Of a stretch of 64,000 bases of DNA, positions 19,404 through 29,427 are shown piece after piece. Origin of the DNA: Hyaloscypha bicolor E (lineage: Eukaryota; Ascomycota; Leotiomycetes; Helotiales; Hyaloscyphaceae); NCBI RefSeq assembly GCF_002865645.1, contig NW_020194637.1, positions 496,001 to 560,000 of the forward strand. Direction: 5' to 3'. Position numbers and translations under genes: made by a program. How positions within the stretch are numbered: position 1 is the first letter of the stretch; each line of letters starts with the position of its first letter. The notes below the pieces were generated by a model, which saw only the letters and a list, made by a program, of their open reading frames with translations, had not been told where the DNA came from and did no database searches.

Positions 19404-21836
19404 TTAGAAAAAGAAGAAGGTGGAGGCGAAGCACAAAGCAGTGTAGACGGTGGTGATCGTGTACTCGGCCTCGAAGAAGAAGGCCTGCGCGCCGAACGCG
19501 GTCTTCTTGGTCACCTCTCTCGGGTGCGCGATGCCGGTCTTGTCGTCTCTGTTCAGGAGCTCCTCGCGATCTGGCACGGTGGGTGGGGAGATCGCATAAG
19601 CGACGGGGGTCCACATGGAGGAGCAGAGGAAGATCCAGGTGACGGGTGGCCACCAGGCGTGGGTGATCATGCATTGCAGGATGTGGTAGGTGTCGAGCTC
19701 GATGATGAAGCACTTGTAGGTGACAATGGTCGCGCCCGTGATGCAGAACCAGACGAACATGAGGTGGAAGACGGCTTGGCACTGGATGAGGATTGCCCAC
19801 ATGCGGACGAACAGGCCCTTTCTTTGATCCTCATCACGTTCGTTGAGGGCGGAACCGAGAGAACCGGTGGGCTTGAAGGTTCCTCCTGAAGTTCCACCGA
19901 GCCACTTGGGAAGGAAGAAGGCGCGCACGAGAGAGATGCAGAGATAGGGCGCCATCCAGATCTGGTAGCGGGCGTAGCGTTGGCCGGTGTGGTAACCGGC
20001 GGGGATGTAGAGGAAGAACTCCATAATACGGCGAGAGATGACGGTCGCGAACGCGGAGCGGATGAGCCAGCGGAACTGGTTCTCGCTAGTGAAGATGACG
20101 AGGGGACGGCCGAGGATCAGAATAACGGGGATCGAGAAGAGCGAAATGGTGAAGAGGATGGGGTAGAAGGAGAGGATACCGATGAGGAAGGAAGACAGCC
20201 GGGCGAGGGTCGTCATGTGCTTGATCTTAGCGCCGTAGAGGTAGAAGTTCATGTTCATAGCGTTCTCGACCGTACCAATACACCATCTGGAACGCTGCTT
20301 CAAATGGGACGAGAAATCCTCAGGGACGGTACCGAATTGGAGGGGCTCGTGGACATAGGCGGTGGTCCATCCCTTTCCGATGAACAAGTTAGACGTGGCG
20401 ACATCTTCGGCGATACCACCGACGGGGATGCCTCCTATGTCGTCAAGAGCAGAGCGGCGGCAGATGTAGCCGGAACCAGTACACCAGGCAGCGTTGAGGG
20501 TGTCCTTGATCGGCTCAGTTACGTGGACGAAGAAATCGAGAGATTGGCCGATGGGATCAGAACGGGGCGTATTGTAAAACAATTGCGGTGGGCAAGCCAT
20601 GGCGACCTTGCGGTCGGTAAGCAAGTGAGGAAGGCATGCACGCAGCCAGTGAGGCTCGGGAATCTGTAACAAGTCAGTTACACCATTCTGCCTCGAAGAA
20701 AAAAAGTAAAGAAAATTGGAGGGGGACAAGAAACTCACCATATCTGCGTCCAGGGCGGCTACGAACTCGGCCGAGCCACCGGGAAGGAGAGTGATCTGCT
20801 CCAGACCGAAATTCAGGTTCCCAGCTTTGAAGTGATGGGGCTTGCCGGGGATCTTCTCGCGGGACATGTAGATCAGGTTGGGCCACATGTGGCTGGCCTC
20901 TTCGGCCATCTGCTCGAGCTCTTGGGATTTGCCGTCGTCCAAAATGATGACTCGGAATCGGTCTTGCGGGTAGTCTTGATCGCAGCTGGCTCTGGCTGTG
21001 TCCATAATAACATCATTGTCCTCCTTGCAGCACGTGACGAAAACATCGACGGTCGGGAGGTCGTGGCTGCCCATCAACCGAAGACGGGGGCGGTTACGGG
21101 TCTTGAGCGCGAACATTGCCCAGCCGTTGTTCATCAGGTAGGGGATGGTGATGAGGAATTCGACACCGAAGAAGATCCACGCGGCGCCGGCATTGATTTT
21201 CGTCGTTCGCTGCACGTCGATGTTACAATATAATCGGAATCCGAGATACAGCAGGTACAGGACCACGTCCATGAAAATCAGGACGGGTGCGAAGAGGTAG
21301 AAGTAACGCTTGATCCCTTTCCACTGCTCGGCATCGTCGCGGTCGTGCAGGCGGACGATGGTGCCGGCGCGCTTGTAGTCGTTCATCTCCATCGACGAGG
21401 TCGACATGCGGTGGTCGACCTCGTAGCTGGCCAAGCTCGCCTCGCTCAGACTCAGCTGCGAATATCTCCGCAGATTGCCCAGATTCGGCGGCGGCAGCAG
21501 CGAGGACGTCGACTCGTTGCTAGCCATGCGTGCTTGATTTCGGACCGTCGCATAGCTGCCCACGCTGGCCTCGCTCAGGCTCATCTCGCTGTATCGGCGG
21601 GTTCCCATCGCAGGCGGCAGTAAGGACGCTCGCGTCTCGCTGGTACCGCGCTGGTGTGCTTGTAGGGGCGGCGTCTGCGATCCGCCAGGTCCTCCCGAGG
21701 GACCCGCCATGTGCAGACCCAGATCAGACGATTGCGATGCGCTGCGAGAGCGCTGCTCTTGTTGTTGAGTGAGCCATTCTCCGGGCGGCGTGTTGGGCGC
21801 GCTGTTCACCTCCACGTACGGAGGCCTGCCCGACAT
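19404..21836 (-). CDS. type-2 glycosyltransferase (fungal GT2, cellulose-synthase-like)
   Basis: Two exons are inferred, 21836-20739 and 20663-19404, giving 785 residues. The 75-bp intron (20738-20664, GTGAGT...TTACAG) has no stop and is in phase, so the unspliced frame adds 25 residues. The N-terminal 170 residues are Ser/Pro-rich and polar. Two membrane helices follow (about 179-204 and 218-243), then a GT2 catalytic domain with IILDD (297-301), ALDADM (361-366), GGIAEDVATS and QRSRW, then several C-terminal helices. This architecture matches the conserved filamentous-fungal GT2 protein described as needed for hyphal growth on surfaces and for plant infection (ZtGT2 and relatives). Its product is not established. 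It should act in the plasma membrane, polymerising a surface glycan. The leader upstream is long and CT-rich. Confidence 0.92.
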   Translation of the reverse strand: MSGRPPYVEVNSAPNTPPGEWLTQQQEQRSRSASQSSDLGLHMAGPSGGPGGSQTPPLQAHQRGTSETRASLLPPAMGTRRYSEMSLSEASVGSYATVRNQARMASNESTSSLLPPPNLGNLRRYSQLSLSEASLASYEVDHRMSTSSMEMNDYKRAGTIVRLHDRDDAEQWKGIKRYFYLFAPVLIFMDVVLYLLYLGFRLYCNIDVQRTTKINAGAAWIFFGVEFLITIPYLMNNGWAMFALKTRNRPRLRLMGSHDLPTVDVFVTCCKEDNDVIMDTARASCDQDYPQDRFRVIILDDGKSQELEQMAEEASHMWPNLIYMSREKIPGKPHHFKAGNLNFGLEQITLLPGGSAEFVAALDADMVSFLSPSNFLYFFSSRQNGVTDLLQIPEPHWLRACLPHLLTDRKVAMACPPQLFYNTPRSDPIGQSLDFFVHVTEPIKDTLNAAWCTGSGYICRRSALDDIGGIPVGGIAEDVATSNLFIGKGWTTAYVHEPLQFGTVPEDFSSHLKQRSRWCIGTVENAMNMNFYLYGAKIKHMTTLARLSSFLIGILSFYPILFTISLFSIPVILILGRPLVIFTSENQFRWLIRSAFATVISRRIMEFFLYIPAGYHTGQRYARYQIWMAPYLCISLVRAFFLPKWLGGTSGGTFKPTGSLGSALNERDEDQRKGLFVRMWAILIQCQAVFHLMFVWFCITGATIVTYKCFIIELDTYHILQCMITHAWWPPVTWIFLCSSMWTPVAYAISPPTVPDREELLNRDDKTGIAHPREVTKKTAFGAQAFFFEAEYTITTVYTALCFASTFFFF

Positions 21837-23353
21837 TTTGCAGTCGATACGGATCAGCAGATAGTGTTTCCTGCGGCAGTGAGGGTGAGGTCGTTAGAAA
21901 GAGAAGGCGAAGTAGAACGAGAAGCAGAAGTACAAGGAGAAGAAGAAGGAGAAGGAGAAGAGAAAGGGGGTGGAGGTGATGGGTGGGGGTGGTGAAGCTT
22001 TAATGCTTTAACGCTCCGTGTGGTTTGATTGTGAGTGGTGCTGGTGCTGGGTGCTGGGAGCTGGGATTGCGGCTGGGCGTGGTTATGAGTTATGATAAAC
22101 ACGAGGCTAACCCCCTTTAATATGAGCAGTAGGGAGCTCTGAAATTTGACGGGTGTAAGCTTAGAAGGTTCTTAAAAATAGGTGCAGCTCTGGGCGCTGC
22201 GCCGAATGGGAGGGGCTCGGCTAAGCCATACTGCAGGCCTTCGGTGGCCGCGAGATCTGTAGTGGGCGAGTGAAGCATGGTTTAGGGGGGAGGGGGGGGG
22301 TTCACGGCGGGCCAGGCCAACACGGCTAGCTCTGCACCGCACGCGCGAGACAAGAGCAAAGGCTAAGGCTAAGACTAAGACTAGGACTCCGAGCAGGCAC
22401 TCAAAGAAAAAAGACACGCTACGGCACACGCTACAGGGCCCGCACAGAGACTGCACAGTGCACCAGGGAAGCTGCCACGGGGCCGCTAAGGACCAGCTCC
22501 TCGGCGGTGCGCTCTCTCTCCTTTTTTGCCTTCTCGCTCCCCCTCGCTCTCCCAGCCGTCAGCTGTGCCTCGTTCTGCAGCCACTCGCTCGCTAAGGGCT
22601 GACTCCGCCTCTGCGCCGTCGCGGAGGCTGCCTGTGCCTCCCTCTGGCCCAACACCGCTCTCTTTGCTATTTATGGAGTTATGGTTCAGAGTCAGCATTC
22701 TCACTGGCTGAGCCGCCGCCGTGGCTCCTCACTGCCCGTCCCAAATCGAATACGACTCGGGACGTGTCCGCGCGCTCACAGCACGCTCACGCTGTCCACA
22801 CATTATTGTGCCGGCTTGTGCCAATTGCAAATGCCAATGCCAATAATGCAAATGCTGCCACTCCTGCACTCCTGCCTCCTGCCTCCTGCACTCCTGGTCG
22901 CTCCCCCACGAGGCTTACTGCCCACTGCCTACTGCCTACTGCACAAGCCCAGGCCCCGCTACTTCAGCCTCTGCTTGCTGACTTTCAGTTTCACTTGCTC
23001 ACGTCAGGGCCGCCGTACTTTGTAGTCTGTTCTTATTTCCACATCCACGCCGGCCCCCTGTCCTACCGCTCATTGGCCCGCTGCTGCGAGTTCTGACCGA
23101 ACACGCTGCGAAAAAGGGATGTGGCCCATGGATGACCATGGGTGGCCAGCTCCGAAGCTCAGCCCCCTGGCCCGCCCGCTGAATCCCTCACAATTTCCTT
23201 TATTATTTCCCCGTGTTCAAGATCTTTCTTTTATCTTCAATCCCTTTCCGTTTGCCATCCCAACCCGACCTTCTTTTCTCTGTTTTCCTGCTGCAACTCT
23301 CGCTACCACCACCGTGCCCCCCGCCCCTCCCGTCTCCTTTTGTTGTCGCCGCC
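21837..23353. other. divergent promoter region, low-complexity
   Basis: This lies between the GT2 gene (minus) and the gene at 23354 (plus). It includes a purine-rich run 21905-21968 (the CT-rich 5' leader of GT2 on its own strand), GGCTAAGACTAAG-like repeats near 22362 and CTGCC/CTCCTG repeats at 22862-22945. Frames here are compositional and I support no gene. Confidence 0.5.
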
Positions 23354-24559
23354 ATGTCGTTCTTCATTGGCATGATCGTGAATGCCATCCTGCTGTCCAT
23401 CCCCATCGGCGCTTCCCTGGGCACCATGATCGCAATCAAGCCCTTTAGGAACGAGAGAGTGAAACCGCCGGTAGAGCAGAACGCGATATTCGAGACGACG
23501 TACTGTGACAGTTCGCACGAGTTCCATCAATTCGCTCAGAATAAGAACGGAGTAAATTACACAAGTGAGTGGGGCAGCTTCTATTTGGCTGTGTGTGCTG
23601 GACAAGGCTACCATCATCAGTCCACACATCGCGAAGCCTCAACATACCCCCTTTTGGACGCACTGCTAACAAGCGCTTCCCAGTAAACTCCAACGAGTTC
23701 CTCACAGCGATAGAATCCACGCTCTGCCTGACAGTCACCCAAAACCAGAACAACACCTACACCAGCAACGACACGGCCCCCGACTTCTTCATCACCTGGG
23801 AATACCCCTTCACCCCCGCCAACGTGTCGTCGCCCCCGAACGAGACGAAGCCCCTGGCCCACGCCTTCCCGCAAGCCACGCTCCAGGACACGGCGCTGCC
23901 TATCACGCTCCTCGACCTTGGCGCGCTGGAACTCGTATTCTCGTGGACCATGGGCATCGGCGACGAGGCCGCGCCCTCGACGAGCGTGCGCAGGCTGGAA
24001 TCGCAGGCCGTCAACGCCACCGTCGCGCTGGACCTGTTCCTCGACGCGGACCCGGTCATCGCGGGGCAAGGCGGCAAGGCGGCCTTCGAGATGCTCATTC
24101 TCTTCGCGAGTTACGGACTCCAAGATCCCATCGGCTTCGGCAACGGCAGCAACACGATCGCGGCCCACACGACGGCGGCCGGGAATGACTTGTAAGCTCC
24201 CCCTCCTATCCATTGGATTTTGGAGAAGAGGATGGAAAACGCTGACTGTATTGAATAGCGACCTCTACGCGGGCAAAAACGACAACCTGCAAAATGTTTT
24301 CACCTGGGTCGCCAGCGACCCCAACGGCATCACGGACTTCAATGGCGACATTTCGCCCCTCTTCAACGTCGTCCTCAACCTAGCCTCCACCGCAAAAAAC
24401 TTCGCAGAGCTAGACGTCACCCTGCCCATTTTCGGCGACTACCTGGGCTACGTTGGGTTCGGGTCACAAACATACAGTTCGATAGGGCACGTCACGTTCG
24501 CCGTGCCGAAATTAGGCATCGATTTACAGCCGTTTGCGAACCCGAACGCACCAGTTTGA
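23354..24559 (+). CDS. membrane-anchored glycoprotein, unknown function
   Basis: Three exons are inferred: 23354-23564, 23684-24191 and 24259-24559, in phase, giving 339 residues. Introns are GTGAGT...TCCCAG and GTAAGC...GAATAG, with a GCTGAC branch sequence. An N-terminal hydrophobic segment (about residues 6-27) with a short leading end fits a signal anchor. The rest is hydrophilic to amphipathic with many N-glycosylation sequons (NYT, NNT, NVS, NET, NAT, NGS) and ends in IDLQPFANPNAPV. That layout suggests a type II membrane or cell-surface protein with a lumenal/extracellular domain of about 310 residues. I do not recognise the family. The start follows CGCCGCCATGTCG, a good context. Confidence 0.8.
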
Positions 24560-26706
24560 TGAGTTGAAGAAGGTGTATAATGCGAAGGAGGGAGTGTAAA
24601 GTGAAGATTGTCTGCATTTTTTGATATGTGTTTTTGTAAAGGCATGGCATGGCGTTCCTGGTGGACTTTTTGTGGATTTTTGTGCAGGTGGCGGCGTTGA
24701 CGACTACCCATAATTTAGACAGAGATGAAATATGTGTGTTTAATAAAAAATAGCCAGAAGTTACGAAATGTTTCTCCTGCTGTCTTATTCTTAATTGGAT
24801 TGGTTGACCACAGCTTGTTTTCATTTGCCCCGCCTCTCGTTCCTAGCCCTTTGTGTCACCGAAGTCTCCCCAATCCTCAAGGAGGAGCTTGTGTGGATGC
24901 GCTTCATCGATTGAACAAGCACAAACTCAACCTCATCACTCTTCAATCCTCCCTCACTTTCCTGCCATGATGCTGCACACATCCATCCATCCTCCTCCTC
25001 AGCACCCTCTCTCTCCCTGCCAATTCCAGGCGCCACAAGGGCTTATCTTTTACTTGCGTGTATCCTCGTACCAGCTAACAACACACTTCCCGTTCGTGCT
25101 CCACTTCCCATCCCAAGTACAGCTCGCGAACCATGTTAGCTCAGCACAAGTTTAGCAGCCGCGCCAGTCGCGCAGGGTCCTCCCACGTCCGGAAATCGGA
25201 CAGCAGATCTTTTGATAACGCAAAAATCAAATTTTACGGCCGGAAAGCCAAGGGGTGGCAGGTGCGGCCTAGCCTAGATATTATTATTTTTTTCTGTTCC
25301 GGGAGATCCGGATGAGAAGCTTTGGTTTGATTTGGTGCGGTTTGTTTACTTCCCCATCATTGCTGTTTACTTTTTCCACGCGGTGAGGTGGTGGTGGAGG
25401 CTGAAGGGGGAGGCGGCATCAATGCATCCATCAATGTGTGCTCTCACCACCCGATTCGCATCGCCATACAACCCCAAAATCCCAAATCTGGCTCGTTTAT
25501 TCCAACAGCTCCCGGCCTCGGTCTTCTTATCCTTCCCTCCTTCCTTTCCTCCCAAGACAAATTCGGATCCCGATTAAGCTCCAAACGCCCTCCGTAGCCC
25601 TTCCTCTACCTGCTAACGAGCGCGAACCTCGTCATTCAGTCTCCGCCTCACTCAATACACTCCACAATTTGACCTTCTCAAGATATTCATCATCGTGCTT
25701 CCTTGTCAGCTTAGAGACTTTCGTCTCAGATGCAAGCAGTTGGATCGAGAGCTCCACCATGCGGGAATCCTGGATCCTTGATCCCCACGTCGCGTTTCCC
25801 GGTCATCTTTATCGAGACATCGATGATTCCGTAGGTTCTGCTTGGGATCGAGACGGGATTCTGTCGCTTTTGATAATACAATGGTTGTAGATAGATATAG
25901 AAGATCGCGGGGTCGGGAGAGACTCGTGGGTGTGCGGGAGTTTGAGGGGCTTGGAGCAGCTGCTTTGTATCCTTCTTGCTCAGGGGTAGCGGTGCTTTCG
26001 TCGTCACGGCGGGATTGTGAGGCCCGGGGTTCTTGTTCTTTTTCTTCGGATGCAAGGGAAGATTCTTGTTTATTTTTGGTTTAACTGAACTCGACTCCAT
26101 GTCCGGCAGAGTATTCTGTCTTTTTCTCTTGTACGGTGACTATCACTTAGCCTCGAGCAGCAGGGGGCCTGAGCGAGGTAAATAGCTTGAGGTAGTCGCA
26201 CGCAGCGAGACCAAATTGAAGCTAGGAAAGGGCTGATGTGGGACGAGGGTTGGAATGTGGGGATAGGAAATGCTGCACATTTCACTCAAAATCGCTACAC
26301 TTACCATTCCTCATCTCCAACTCCCCGAAGAGCCCCAGATTTTTTTTTTATCATCATATTAGACAGGGCAAGCTCCCAAAAAGAAAACCACTCTCCACCT
26401 CCCTCCACTCGGGCTTATCCCAACCACCTCCGCTGAATCGACCCTGAAGTCTTGAACAATCCAAACTTCTCGAGCCTCGATTCACTGCCTGTCCAAAGTT
26501 CCTCTCACAGATAGTATACAGCAATTACATAAAGGATTCCTGCGTGAAATGCTCTTCACCACCAATATCCGTAGCCTATCTTCCGCACAGCCTTGCCACC
26601 ACCTCCCTTCAGCGTCGCCTTATTTATCTCTACCTTCTCCTTCCATCCCATTCCCCCTTCCCTCCAAAGCCGCCAGTTCTCCCACCTCTAGATAGCCATC
26701 CGTCCC
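24560..26706. other. intergenic, no gene supported
   Basis: Several overlapping frames of 60-150 codons occur on both strands, but none has a recognisable domain, splice logic or a consistent start. The sequence is CT-biased in places (25000-25100, 26540-26700). I report nothing coding. Confidence 0.45.
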
Positions 26707-27288
26707 CTAGCGCCCTTCCCTCGCAACACGAACGCATACCAGTATATCCCCTTCCGTCCCCCACTCCACAGCCCCGGTAGCCAGCCCAATTTCAGAGAAT
26801 CCAGATTCCACTCGCGTGGCGATGTCCCGGGTACGAGTAGTGGTTACTGAGGTCTTCAACTTAGAAGGGGGTTCGGTATAATGCGTTTGCGCGTCTGTAA
26901 GAGCAATTGAGCGCGTAGCAGTAACCTTCACTCCCGTACCCCTGGCACTAGCTATCCGGTTAAACAAACTCGGTCTATGAAACTTAGCTGCGGGCTCGTT
27001 ATCGAGGTTTTGATGACCCTTGGGCTTGAGTTGGAGGTGTGAGGCTTCCTTTAGGACCTTCATCTGTGTCTCCAGGGCTGTAGAGTTGGCGGGGCCGGAG
27101 GCCGTCAGGCGGGTTGAGGCGGTGGGGGTTGGGATTGGGGAGCTCGCTGAGTTAAAGGGATCCGATGTGGGGTTGGAATCCGAGTTGTCTAGGGGCTCTA
27201 GCGCTGGAGGTAGTGAGTTGCGTAGTATGTACTAGGTTAGGTATTCATTTCGAGAAGCAAGGGTATGACTTATAAAGTAGGCGTCCAT
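26707..27288 (-). pseudogene. unrecognised reading frame with one internal stop
   Basis: On the minus strand an ATG at 27288 opens a frame of 194 codons to the stop at 26707, interrupted only by TAG at 27232-27234 (codon 19). Text on both sides looks like protein: MDAYFISHTLASRNEYLT before the stop and YILRNSLPPALEPLDNSD after it, then a Ser/Thr/Pro-rich stretch and a basic stretch (KPKGHQNLDNEPAAKFHRP). I recognise no family. A splice that removes the stop (GTCATA...ACCTAG, 27269-27232) does not keep the phase. An ATG at 27063 could start an intact 118-residue product, so a real shorter gene is an alternative. Confidence 0.4.
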
Positions 27289-28309
27289 TTCTGTGGTTTG
27301 GGACTTGTATGATTTTTCCACGATAGCCTGCTGAAATCTGGTGCAGTGTAAGGCCACCACTCTCTCTTCCACACTCTCCTAGTCGCTTGCCAGCACAAAT
27401 ATTTCTCCTCGTTCCGCAGAAAAACCCCCGCTCATGTCCTTCTAAACACTTCAAGTAGTATAAACAACCGCTTAACTTCTTATCAAATTATCTCATCTAG
27501 ACTAAATAGGAGCAAAAGATATCAAGAGTAGCATTTTATTTATTAAAAATAGATTAGTATTCACAGATGAGGTGGACCTTTCAAGTGTTCCAGGTGTGTA
27601 ATATTGGTCGTGGAAATTAAGCGAAAGCCCCTGAAATTCTCAGGCGAAAGGTAATATCAACAGCTTGCAGCAGTAGAACATCAATCAGGCTTCAATTGAA
27701 AGGACGATATCTCACTCTAACATTTATAAAGTCTAATAGAGTATTCTAGTAAAGCAAGGTCCAGAACTAGCAGATCCTTTTCCTCTCCAAGATCGACCTC
27801 CTTAGCTCCTCCTCCCACTCCCCAACTCCTACATTTCCTGCAGCCTCCCCCTTTTCTTCTTTATCCGCACTGCCTCCACTTCTAACTGTGTTATTTCCCT
27901 TTGGTACTGTGTGCTAGTATGTTGAGTAGCCCCAAGGCAATGCCGAAGTTATTGCGGTGAAGCGTGTTAGCTGATGGATGGGTTGGGCAAGGTAGTATGC
28001 TGCTGGTGAATGCTTTTCTGTACATTATACCGTACTGAGCCCTGAATTCAGGAAATCCGAGCTCAACGCTGTCAACTTCGCAAAAGTCCATGATGCTTCT
28101 TGGGCAACTGCATATGCGATTAGTTGAGACTCGCGTTGGTTTAAACGGGGCTTATAGAGTAGCTCGCAGAGAAATGAACACTCCTTGAGACGTGGTTGAA
28201 CTCTTGCGTCAAGAGGGCTTGGATTCATCTGGTTGCGGAAGCAAAGGTAGTCGCTGCACGCGCATCCATTTTTAAGCACTTGCGGGTAGAGACAGTTTTA
28301 ACTGCATGT
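27289..28309. other. intergenic, no gene supported
   Basis: AT-leaning sequence with no frame I can defend. Confidence 0.45.
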
Positions 28310-28513
28310 TTATGGGTCTGCAAATGCTTGGGAGGGAATACGTACAATGCAGGGAAGGATCGCAGTGAGATCGCGAATTACGCTCTCGGTCTCCAACATT
28401 TTCTGGGTCGCGGAGGGATCTTCAGCAAGATCGGCACCGCCTTCTATGGCCTCTATCAGGACCGGTATGCCAGGTCCAGAAGCAGCTATGACCTTAATGA
28501 TGGTACCAATGCA
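28310..28513 (-). pseudogene. isolated 68-codon exon-like frame
   Basis: Minus strand. After a possible acceptor (CCATAG, 28519-28514) a frame runs 68 codons to TAA at 28310. It reads like globular protein, with stretches such as VIAASGPGIPVLIEAIEGGA and MLETESVIRDLTAILP. No start codon or upstream exon could be joined to it. I do not recognise the family. It may be the remnant of a decayed gene or chance. Confidence 0.2.
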
Positions 28514-29427
28514 CTATGGTACCAACGTTGAAGAAGTTGCTTCTGATAATTACATCGTCAGTGTTTTCCAGAAGTTTCTTTGACGCAACCTGAAAAAAAG
28601 CCTCTTGTGGGCACGGTCGTGTCAAAGTCCGGGGTAGTCCCGATTATCTTGGCACCGCCCGCTCGAGGCTCAATATCCCGCTTTCATCTTCAGTTCAAAT
28701 CCTCAAACGGAAAGAAAGCCCCAGGCAATGCGGATTGAGTGGACGCTGGCTCGATGTGCGGGGAGGGGGACCTCCCTCTTGACTGTATTCGCTTTCAATT
28801 CAGCTCTGAAAAAGCTGACTCTCTCTCTCTCAAGCCCTAGGTTTCCCCAAAGAATATGAACCTACCCCTAGACTTTCTCTGCTGTGACCGAAGATATAAC
28901 ACACAAACAGGTTTTTGTGTCCGGTTTTGGTGTGGGTTCCTGAATCCGCAAGACGGCCCAGAGAAATAGGAAGTCAGCGATTGTTTCTAAGCTGGGAACA
29001 TTTTCTCATTTTGTGGCTTGATATTGTTTGGTTGGCGTCGATCCCCTCCTCGACCGCAACGCCATCGCAACAAGCGCGGTGATTAGATAGAAATGAGCAG
29101 TTCTTATAATGAGAGGAACTGAGCTCAACTCGTTATCACAACCCTAAAGGCAATCTGGCCTTTGCAAGAGTTGGCTCTATCCTATTTGGTTGGAAGAGTC
29201 ATGAATACGTGTGACGACGCATCGGAAGGGGCTGTGGCTAGGAGGAAAGGGGTTTAAGCGAGATCCAAGCCCTCCCACGCTGTTTAGTAGGCGCTTGACT
29301 TATCCTGCTTGTCTCCACTGAGGCAAAAACTTCTAGCAAGCGCTTTCTTCATGCTCGTGCGAATTGTTGGGTCAATAGAGACTGTATTGAATATACTCCT
29401 GCAGTCTTTCCCGCAAGGTATCAATTG
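28514..29427. other. intergenic, no gene supported
   Basis: Downstream of GH115. Direct GGGGTAGTCCC-like and CT-repeat tracts are present (about 28630 and 28818), with no coding frame. Confidence 0.45.

Noticed and set aside
19524..21623. Several long plus-strand frames (up to 229 codons)
   Set aside because: They are antisense shadows of the GT2 gene.
23617..24213. 198-codon minus-strand frame
   Set aside because: It is the antisense of the gene at 23354-24559, whose introns and phase are coherent on the plus strand.
25726..26100. 124-codon minus-strand frame with a basic N-terminal part
   Set aside because: There is no domain or splice logic, an overlapping frame on the same strand is equally open, and composition explains it.
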